A stretch of 7,641 nucleotides of DNA from Verrucomicrobiota bacterium (lineage in GTDB: Bacteria; Verrucomicrobiota; Verrucomicrobiia; Opitutales; Opitutaceae), in assembly GCA_003694825.1 (NCBI GenBank), contig RFJS01000175.1, positions 1 through 7,641 on the forward strand. The letters are read 5' to 3'. This document shows positions 1-5,230 of the stretch, one piece after another. How positions within the stretch are numbered: the stretch's first letter is position 1; each line of letters starts with the position of its first letter. The notes under the pieces are model-generated. The model had not been told where the DNA came from. It saw only the letters and a program-made list of their open reading frames with translations, and did no database searches. The translations under genes and the position numbers were made by a program.

Positions 1-19
1 CCTCAACCCAACCGTAAAC

Positions 20-1012
20 ATGGCACTCATCGGATCACTCAACAGCGGTATCAGCGCCCTGCGCAACTTCGCGCGCGGCCTCGAAGTCATCGGCAACAAT
101 ATCGCCAACGTCAACAGCACCGCGTTCAAGGGTTCCCGTACCAAGTATACGGATTCATTCAGCCAGTTTCTCAAGCAGTCGGCCACCTCGCCGTCCGACG
201 GCAACGGCTCCAACTCCCCGGCCGCCCAGATCGGACTCGGCGTGCAGATCGCCGGCATCCAGACAAATTTCCTCCAGGGCGGCCTCGCCACGACCGGTGT
301 CAACACCGACCTCGCCATCTCCGGCTCCGGCTTCTTCCAGTTGAAGAACGCCCAGAACAATCAGGTCTACGCCACCCGGGCCGGCGACTTCCGCACCGAC
401 GACCGTGGGTATCTGACTTCCAACGACGGCTATCGCCTCCAGGGCCTCACCGGCGGCTACGTCTCCTACGACGTCACCGTCGACGCCAACGGCAATATGG
501 TCTTCAACAAGACCGAGACTCCGCCCTCGGCCGTCGGAGACCTCAGGATCGACTTCAATCCGAGCTTCGCCAACGGGCGCATCACCAACAGCACCGGCGG
601 CGCCTTCACGGACGCCGAGATCCTCGAGAAAGTGCCGAAGATGCAGTCGTTCTCCTTCCTGTCGAACGGCGACATCAACGTCCTGCTCGACAACGGCGAC
701 AGCTTCATCGGCGGCCGCGTCCTGCTCATCGATTTCCGCGACCCGAGCGCGCTCGTCAAGCAGGGGGCCAACCTCTTCACCGGCTTCGACGCCGCCGGCT
801 TCATCGGTTCGCTCTCGCTCAGCGCCATCAACAACACGCCCGGATCCAACGGCCTCGGCACCATCCAGGGGGGCGCGCTCGAGCAGTCCAACGTCGATCT
901 CACCGAGGAGTTCGCGAACATGATCACCACGCAGCGCAGCTTCCAGGCGGGATCCCGCATCATCACTGTATCCGACGACATCCTGCAGGAGGTCGTGAAC
1001 CTGAAGCGATAA
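20..1012 (+). CDS. flgE: Flagellar hook protein FlgE (short form)
   Basis: FlgE is the subunit of the extracellular hook, the universal joint between rod and filament, exported by the type III apparatus encoded downstream. The 330-residue product has the N-terminal rod/hook signature at residues 26–41 (NNIANVNSTAFKGSR-like). Next comes the conserved FlgE/F/G segment at 84–108 (QGGLATTGVNTDLAISGSGFF). The C-terminal hook/rod domain is at about 280–330 (GGALEQSNVDLTEEFANMI, then TTQRSFQAGSRIITVSDDIL). These termini form the coiled-coil D0 domain. At 330 residues it is shorter than the about 400 of enteric FlgE and longer than FlgG (about 260), so the outer domain is probably reduced. The position directly before fliL favours FlgE over FlgF or FlgG. 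The ATG at 20 gives a perfect family N-terminus, but the 19 bases upstream show no clear Shine-Dalgarno site. Confidence 0.9.
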   Translation: MALIGSLNSGISALRNFARGLEVIGNNIANVNSTAFKGSRTKYTDSFSQFLKQSATSPSDGNGSNSPAAQIGLGVQIAGIQTNFLQGGLATTGVNTDLAISGSGFFQLKNAQNNQVYATRAGDFRTDDRGYLTSNDGYRLQGLTGGYVSYDVTVDANGNMVFNKTETPPSAVGDLRIDFNPSFANGRITNSTGGAFTDAEILEKVPKMQSFSFLSNGDINVLLDNGDSFIGGRVLLIDFRDPSALVKQGANLFTGFDAAGFIGSLSLSAINNTPGSNGLGTIQGGALEQSNVDLTEEFANMITTQRSFQAGSRIITVSDDILQEVVNLKR

Positions 1013-1048
1013 CCCGCACTGAGCCCGAGGAAAGGAGCCCTCGAGAAC
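1013..1048 (+). promoter_or_regulatory. flgE–fliL spacer with ribosome binding site in a possible hairpin loop
   Basis: This is the longest non-coding gap in the window (36 bases). It holds a purine run GAGGAAAGGAG at 1027–1037, a good Shine-Dalgarno site 11 bases before the fliL ATG. The 5-base arms CGAGG (1026–1030) and CCTCG (1039–1043) are complementary and enclose the core AAAGGAG in an 8-base loop. The pairing is visible in the sequence. Whether it forms in the mRNA or matters is unknown. Confidence 0.6.
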
Positions 1049-1621
1049 ATGCCCAAGGAAGACCCGAAAGACAAAGGCGCAGCCGACAAGAAAGGCGGAT
1101 CCTCCGCCATCGCCGGCTGGCTCCCGGTGCTCGTCGTGCTCGTGCTCGTCCCCGCGCTCTCCTACGCCATGGCCGAGTTCGTGCTCTTCCCGAAGCTGGA
1201 GGCGAAGCTCGCCGCGCTCGGCGTATCCGAGCAGGGCGCGGCCGCCCCGGCGGCCGGCGGCGGTCACGGTGCGAGCCACGGCGGCGGTCATGGCGGCGGC
1301 CACGGCGAAGAGATGGAGCCGACGCACAGCTACGAGTTCACCAACGTCGTGGCCAATCTCGCCGGCTCGATGCGCAGCCGCTTCATCAAGGTCAGCTTCA
1401 CCGCCTACAGCAGCGACCCCGAACTCGAGCACAAGGTCGAAGCCAACAAGGCCAAGCTGCTCGACGCCGCCATCGGTGTGCTCTCCACCCTCACGCTCAG
1501 CGACCTCGAGAATCCGGGGGTGAAGAACAAGGTCCGCAGCGACCTCGTCTTTGCCTTCGAAGCCGTCATGCGCGAGCGCCTCATCGAAGAGATCTACTTC
1601 TCCGAATTCGTCATTCAGTAA
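1049..1621 (+). CDS. fliL: Flagellar basal body-associated protein FliL
   Basis: FliL is a single-pass inner-membrane protein that surrounds or supports the MotAB stator units and affects torque and swarming. The 190-residue product has a short charged cytoplasmic N-terminus (residues 1–20), one membrane helix at about 21–46 and a periplasmic linker. The FliL domain spans about 93–190 and ends in EIYFSEFVIQ, close to the usual family ending. The region LSTLTLSDLENPGVKNKVR (145–163) is also typical. The linker is unusual: residues 70–86 are Gly/His-rich, with histidines at 73, 77, 81 and 85 spaced exactly four apart. The start is set by the Shine-Dalgarno site at 1027–1037 and by the membrane helix. 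The stop overlaps the fliM start by one base. No stator genes are next to it here. Confidence 0.9.
   Translation: MPKEDPKDKGAADKKGGSSAIAGWLPVLVVLVLVPALSYAMAEFVLFPKLEAKLAALGVSEQGAAAPAAGGGHGASHGGGHGGGHGEEMEPTHSYEFTNVVANLAGSMRSRFIKVSFTAYSSDPELEHKVEANKAKLLDAAIGVLSTLTLSDLENPGVKNKVRSDLVFAFEAVMRERLIEEIYFSEFVIQ
1265..1306 (+). repeat. 12-base tandem repeat encoding an HGxx array in FliL
   Basis: About three and a half degenerate copies of a 12-base unit (CAC/CAT GGN GSN RGN) are read in frame as HGAS-HGGG-HGGG-HG, residues 73–86 of FliL. The unit is a multiple of three, so gain or loss of copies would keep the reading frame. It lies in the periplasmic linker between the membrane helix and the folded domain. 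Confidence 0.75.
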
Positions 1622-2679
1622 TGCCGGATCCCGAACAGGAAAAGAAGCCCAGCGTGCCCGGCGGCAGCAACCCGGCGCAGGAGCTCACCCAGGAGGAGAT
1701 CGATCAACTCCTCGCCGCCTCACAGGCCGCGGCGAACTCCGTCGGCGGCAACGGGCCGATCTTCGACTGCCGCGGCAACCGCTTCGACCGCACGAATCCG
1801 CCGCGCGTGGAGCCCTATGACTTCTCCAACCCCACCGTTCTCGAGGAGCATCTCCTGCGCATCCTGCGCCAGCGGCACGGGGAGTTCGCAGACCTGCTCG
1901 CCGCCCGCCTTTCCCTCTACCTGCGCCTCGATGTGACGCTCGAGCTTCAGAGTGTCTCCACCCAGGTTTACCGGCGCTTCGCCGCTTCGGTGCGCAATCC
2001 CAGCCACGTCGTCCTCTTCAAGCTCGAGCCGCTCAACGGCGTCGGCGTGCTCGAAATCGCCCCGACGCTCGGCCTGGCCTTTGTCGACCGTATGCTCGGC
2101 GGCAAGGGCGAGAGCGACCCGGATGCCACCGCGCTCACCGAGATCGAGATGAACCTCCTCGACGACGTGCTCCTGGTCTTTCTCGAAGAGTGGGCGCGTA
2201 TCTGGGGTTCGGAGACGCCGCTTACGCCCTCGCTCCTCGGCCGCGAATCGGGTGGCCGCTATCTGCAGACCTCGGCCAGCGACACCATCATGCTCGTCGC
2301 CGTCTTCGACGGCACCGCCGGTTCCAGCACCGAGCGGATACAGGTCGCGATCCCGTTCCCCTCGATCGAGCACCTCGTGCGCGGCATGTCGGCGCTGCTG
2401 CCTGCGCCGGAGGATGAGAAGCCGGAGCACTCGACCGAGTGGCGCCCGATCTACAACAATATTCCGATTCCGCTCAGCGTGGAGTGGGATGCCTGCGAAC
2501 TCACCGTCAAGGAGATCCTCGATCTCAAGCCCGGCCAGGTCATTCGATTGCCGCGGCAGATCATCAGCGACACCCGGGTCCGTCTCGGTGATGTCAGCCG
2601 TTTTACCGGAGAAATCGGCGTGGATGGCGACCATCTCGCCGTGCGTATCGACAAAACAACTTCCCAGGAGGACGTGTAA
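1621..2679 (+). CDS. fliM: Flagellar motor switch protein FliM
   Basis: FliM is the middle part of the cytoplasmic C-ring: it binds CheY-P, contacts FliG and sets rotation direction. The 352-residue product carries the CheY-P-binding peptide at 22–31 (LTQEEIDQLL, family consensus LSQxEIDxLL). The CheC/FliG-binding middle domain spans about 70–260, with the conserved glycine turn MLGGKGE at 157–163. A C-terminal SpoA domain at about 280–345 pairs with FliN. The CheY-binding peptide sits about 20 residues further in than in enteric FliM. A GTG at 1654 (codon 12), preceded by a purine run AGGAAAAGAAG (1638–1648), is a possible alternative start. I kept the ATG at 1621 because its TAATG overlap with fliL fits the other junctions. 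The stop overlaps the fliN ATG by one base. Confidence 0.93.
   Translation: MPDPEQEKKPSVPGGSNPAQELTQEEIDQLLAASQAAANSVGGNGPIFDCRGNRFDRTNPPRVEPYDFSNPTVLEEHLLRILRQRHGEFADLLAARLSLYLRLDVTLELQSVSTQVYRRFAASVRNPSHVVLFKLEPLNGVGVLEIAPTLGLAFVDRMLGGKGESDPDATALTEIEMNLLDDVLLVFLEEWARIWGSETPLTPSLLGRESGGRYLQTSASDTIMLVAVFDGTAGSSTERIQVAIPFPSIEHLVRGMSALLPAPEDEKPEHSTEWRPIYNNIPIPLSVEWDACELTVKEILDLKPGQVIRLPRQIISDTRVRLGDVSRFTGEIGVDGDHLAVRIDKTTSQEDV
2666..2671 (+). promoter_or_regulatory. Strong ribosome binding site of fliN
   Basis: A perfect AGGAGG lies 7 bases before the ATG at 2679, inside the last codons of fliM. It is the best match to the consensus in the window. Together with the TAATG overlap it sets the fliN start and suggests high independent initiation in addition to coupling with fliM. 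Confidence 0.8.
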
Positions 2680-2939
2680 TGGATGCCACCCTCGAAACCA
2701 GGGCGCTCGAACGAGTGCTCGACGTCAAAGTCAAGCTCACCGTCAAGCTCGGCTCCTGCCAGCTCCCCATGAAGGAGATTCTGGACATGACACCGGGCGC
2801 CGTCATTCAACTCGACCAGCAGGCGAGGGACCCCGTCGGGCTCTACGTCAACGACAAGCTCATCGCCCACGGCGAGGTGGTCGTGGTCGAAGACGCTTTC
2901 GGCATCAAGATTACAGACATCGTCGGCAACGCGTCATGA
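2679..2939 (+). CDS. fliN: Flagellar motor switch protein FliN (minimal SpoA form)
   Basis: FliN forms the bottom of the C-ring with the FliM C-terminus and helps dock the FliH–FliI export ATPase complex. The 86-residue product is little more than one SpoA domain. It has VLDVKVKLTVKLG (13–25), the core LPMKEILDMTPGAVI (29–43), LYVNDKLIAHGEVVVVEDAFG (55–75) and the closing KITDIV (77–82). That last part matches the RITDI ending typical of FliN. Enteric FliN is about 137 residues, so the variable N-terminal extension is nearly absent. No CheC/FliY phosphatase-type domain is fused. The core resembles the FliM SpoA core (10 of 15 residues identical over this stretch). Start choice rests on AGGAGG at 2666–2671. 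The stop overlaps fliO in ATGA. Confidence 0.9.
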   Translation: MDATLETRALERVLDVKVKLTVKLGSCQLPMKEILDMTPGAVIQLDQQARDPVGLYVNDKLIAHGEVVVVEDAFGIKITDIVGNAS

Positions 2940-3442
2940 GGTTTCTGCGTCATGCCGTCGTGTCGGCCGCCGTTCTCTGGACGGTTCTGGCCCCGGAGGC
3001 GTCCGCTCAACAGACAGGACCGGATCCCTCCGACATCATTCAGCCGCGCCATGAAGCCGGCGCTGCCGATGCCGGTCGTTCCGAGGCGATGAAGGACATC
3101 GTGCCGCATTCCGGTTCGGGAGCGGTGCTCACCACGGTCGGGTATCTGTTGTTTTTCGGCCTGCTCATCGGTGGCGGTGTCCTCCTTTTCAAGCGTGGGT
3201 CGCTTCCCAAGCCATTCGGCAAAAGCGAAGGGAAGTTGAGAGTATTGGAAAATCGGATGCTCGGAAATCGCCAGTTTCTCATGGTGGTGGAATATGAAGG
3301 GGCCAAAATGCTGCTCGGCGTCTGCCCCGGCCGTATCGACTATCTCACGCCACTGGCCGGGCATCCGCTGGCCGAGGCGGAGGCGAGCATCGCCGCCGAG
3401 GAGGCCGGGGCGGCCGATCTCGGCAGGAACACCCGCGGATGA
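2936..3442 (+). CDS. fliO: Flagellar export-gate assembly protein FliO (signal-peptide type)
   Basis: FliO is a bitopic membrane protein that helps the FliP ring assemble and is not retained in the mature gate of the best-studied systems. The reading frame is open far upstream through fliM and fliN, but the real start is the ATG at 2936, which overlaps the fliN stop. It begins a 168-residue protein with a clear signal peptide (positively charged MRFLRH, hydrophobic 7–20, likely cut after ASA at 22–24). A short Gly/Asp/Glu-rich periplasmic stretch follows, then one membrane helix at about 62–85. The FliO cytoplasmic core at about 99–130 contains KLRVLENRMLGNRQFLMVVE and then KMLLGV. The last 25 residues are Ala/Glu-rich and variable. 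Enteric FliO lacks the cleavable signal. Codons 96–125 are unusually AT-rich (see findings). The stop overlaps fliP in ATGA. Confidence 0.87.
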   Translation: MRFLRHAVVSAAVLWTVLAPEASAQQTGPDPSDIIQPRHEAGAADAGRSEAMKDIVPHSGSGAVLTTVGYLLFFGLLIGGGVLLFKRGSLPKPFGKSEGKLRVLENRMLGNRQFLMVVEYEGAKMLLGVCPGRIDYLTPLAGHPLAEAEASIAAEEAGAADLGRNTRG

Positions 3443-4191
3443 AGCGTCTCTTCCACATCGGTGCCGCTCTCGGCGTGCTCTCGGCAGTGGCCGCACCCGC
3501 GGCCATGGGGCAGGGCGCCCCTGCGCCGGTGAGCATCAGCATCGGCGGCGACGGCGGGCTGCCGGACTTCAGCGCCTCGCTGCAGATCCTGCTGCTCATG
3601 ACGATCCTCACGCTCGGGCCGTCGCTGGTCATTCTCATGACGAGCTTCACCCGCATCGTCATCGTGCTGAGTTTCGTTCGCACCGCCATGGGCGTGCACC
3701 AGGCGCCGTCGAACCAGATCATTGTCGGTCTGGGGCTGATACTGACCTTCTTTATCATGCAGCCGGTGTTCGATCGCATCTACGGCGACGCCCTCGAGCC
3801 GTTCATGGCCGAAGAAATCACCAGCCGCGAGGCGTTCGGCCGCAGTGTCGAGCCGCTCAAGCAGTTCATGCTCAAGCAGACGCGGGTGACGGACATCGAG
3901 TTCTTTCTCGAGCTTTCCCGCAGCGGTCCGACACGGGCGGAGGATCTGCCGATGCGGGTGGTTGTGCCGTCCTTCGTGCTCAGCGAGCTGCGCAGTGCCT
4001 TCCAGATGGGTTTCCTGGTGTTTCTGCCGTTCATCATCATCGATTTTCTCGTGGCGACGACGCTGATGAGCATGGGCATGATGATGATGCCCCCGATCGT
4101 CGTCTCGCTCCCCTTCAAACTCCTGCTCTTCGTCCTCGTCGACGGGTGGACGCTGGTCGTGCAGTCGCTCGTCGAGAGCTTCCATCTATGA
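3439..4191 (+). CDS. fliP: Flagellar type III export-gate protein FliP
   Basis: FliP is the main subunit of the FliP5Q4R1 export channel at the centre of the MS ring, homologous to SctR of injectisomes. The 250-residue product has the FliP-type signal peptide (residues 1 to about 24, MKRLFHIGAALGVL…). Four helices follow, at roughly 47–77, 92–112, 186–207 and 216–234. Family signatures are present: LTLGPSLVILMTSFTRIVIV (57–76), VPSFVLSELRSAFQMGFLVF (176–195) and MSMGMMMMPP (210–219). The last is the methionine-rich stretch known to form the gasket that seals the closed pore. The ending PFKLLLFVLVDGW (225–237) is also typical. Length is normal. A weak AGGA lies at 3425–3428, and the ATGA overlaps at both ends indicate coupling to fliO and fliQ. 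Confidence 0.96.
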   Translation: MKRLFHIGAALGVLSAVAAPAAMGQGAPAPVSISIGGDGGLPDFSASLQILLLMTILTLGPSLVILMTSFTRIVIVLSFVRTAMGVHQAPSNQIIVGLGLILTFFIMQPVFDRIYGDALEPFMAEEITSREAFGRSVEPLKQFMLKQTRVTDIEFFLELSRSGPTRAEDLPMRVVVPSFVLSELRSAFQMGFLVFLPFIIIDFLVATTLMSMGMMMMPPIVVSLPFKLLLFVLVDGWTLVVQSLVESFHL

Positions 4192-4457
4192 ATATCGAAA
4201 CGGCCATCGAATTGTTCCAGCTCACCGTCAGCCAGGCTCTGATGCTGGTGGCGCCGATACTGCTCACCGCGATGTCGGTGGGAATGGCGGTCAGCCTGTT
4301 GCAGGCGGTCACCAGCCTCCAGGAGCAGACGCTTTCCTTCGTGCCGAAGCTCGTCGCCGTCGGCGGAGTGATGATCGTGTCGGCGAGCTGGCTGATGCGC
4401 AACCTCATGGATTTCACGATCTCGGTCGTGCAGCGCTTCCCCGAGATCACGCAGTAA
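4188..4457 (+). CDS. fliQ: Flagellar type III export-gate protein FliQ
   Basis: FliQ is the small helical-hairpin subunit (four copies) that packs around FliP and FliR in the export gate. The frame is open well upstream through fliP, but the start is the ATG at 4188, overlapping the fliP stop. It gives an 89-residue protein, the standard family length. Two long hydrophobic helices lie at about 14–40 and 55–80. The signature loop between them is LLQAVTSLQEQTLSFVPKL (37–55). No strong Shine-Dalgarno site precedes it, so reinitiation after fliP is likely. Confidence 0.96.
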   Translation: MNIETAIELFQLTVSQALMLVAPILLTAMSVGMAVSLLQAVTSLQEQTLSFVPKLVAVGGVMIVSASWLMRNLMDFTISVVQRFPEITQ

Positions 4458-4461
4458 GCAA

Positions 4462-5226
4462 ATGTTTGATACCTCGGACATGTATGCCTGGATGCTGGCC
4501 GCGCTGCGCGCGGGCGGACTGTTGCTGGTCCTGCCGACCTTTGCGGTGCGCTCGGTGCCGGTGATCCTGCGCGTGTCCTTTTCCGCGATTCTCGGGTGGA
4601 TCGCCATGGGGGCGTTCGACGCGGCGGCGGTCGCTCCCGGCAGTGGCATCGAGCTGATTCTGCTGGCCGCCAAGGAGATGTCGATCGGCGTGCTCATGGG
4701 TATGGCCGTGCGGATCGTCTTCGCGACGATCGACTACGCCTCGCGCATTCTCGCGGTCGAGATCGGGATCAATCCCAGCCCGGAGTTCGATCCAACCAAT
4801 GGCTCGGGCGGCAATCCCATCGGCACCGGACTTTACTATATCGGCGTGCTGCTGATGTTCGGCGGGGCGCACTACGCGTTTCTCTACGCTTTCATGCGCA
4901 GTTTTGCCCTGGTGCCGCCGGGGCTTGCGGAGCCGGGCGTCGGCTTTGTCTCCATCGCCGTGACGCATACGGCGCGCATCTTCCAGCTCGGCCTGCTCAT
5001 GGCCGCGCCGATCGTGGCGGTCAATTTTCTGGTGAATCTCACCTTTTCCTTCCTGGGCCGGATCGTGCCGAAAATGAATGTATTCATTCTATCCTTCTCG
5101 GTGCGGATTCTCGCGGGCACGGCGATGCTCGTGCTCTCGACCGGCCTCATCGTCCACTATATCATCCAGCAGTTCAACGAAGCGCCCGAGGCGATGCTCC
5201 GCTTCATCCCCTTCGTGAACCTGTAG
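4462..5226 (+). CDS. fliR: Flagellar type III export-gate protein FliR
   Basis: FliR is the single-copy subunit completing the FliP5Q4R1 channel and contacting FlhB. The 254-residue product is of normal family length. It has about six hydrophobic segments, near 9–30, 37–57, 64–90, 122–148, 175–200 and 207–235. Conserved features are LRAGGLLLVLPTFAVRSVPV (15–34), KEMSIGVLMGMAVRIVF (71–87, with the conserved Glu72) and GRIVPKMNVFILSFSVRILA (199–218), equivalent to the usual PQMNIF…FPLKI segment. The start at 4462 follows the fliQ stop by four bases without a clear Shine-Dalgarno site. A second ATG at 4480 (Met7) is possible but would leave a wider gap. The loop at about 103–120 is rich in Asn, Pro and Gly and looks lineage-specific. 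Confidence 0.94.
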   Translation: MFDTSDMYAWMLAALRAGGLLLVLPTFAVRSVPVILRVSFSAILGWIAMGAFDAAAVAPGSGIELILLAAKEMSIGVLMGMAVRIVFATIDYASRILAVEIGINPSPEFDPTNGSGGNPIGTGLYYIGVLLMFGGAHYAFLYAFMRSFALVPPGLAEPGVGFVSIAVTHTARIFQLGLLMAAPIVAVNFLVNLTFSFLGRIVPKMNVFILSFSVRILAGTAMLVLSTGLIVHYIIQQFNEAPEAMLRFIPFVNL

Positions 5227-5230
5227 GCCG

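Noticed and set aside
20..1012. Assignment of the first gene as the rod protein FlgG or FlgF
   Set aside because: FlgG and FlgF are usually about 240–265 residues. The 330-residue length and the place before fliL fit FlgE better, though the termini are shared by the whole family.
155..1432. 425-codon open frame on the minus strand opposite flgE and fliL
   Set aside because: It is a mirror of GC-rich codons in two clear genes. Its translation is a monotonous Gly/Glu/Val/Arg mix with no recognisable domain.
1720..2634. 304-codon minus-strand frame opposite fliM, and similar frames at 3340–4185, 3780–4697 and 6295–7152
   Set aside because: All lie wholly inside conserved flagellar genes and show no domain, no ribosome binding site and skewed composition.
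2252..2935. Upstream extension of the fliO reading frame through fliM and fliN
   Set aside because: The extension encodes Arg/Ser/Pro-rich nonsense. The ATG at 2936 gives a proper signal peptide and the standard ATGA overlap.
3221..3310. Internal sigma-70-type promoter in the AT-rich patch of fliO
   Set aside because: TTGAGA at 3236–3241 resembles a -35 box, but the position 17 bases downstream reads GCTCGG, and no alternative pair with acceptable spacing was found.
3294..4187. Upstream extension of the fliQ reading frame through fliP
   Set aside because: FliQ has a fixed length of about 89 residues. The ATG at 4188 begins the family N-terminus, and the upstream part is out-of-frame fliP.
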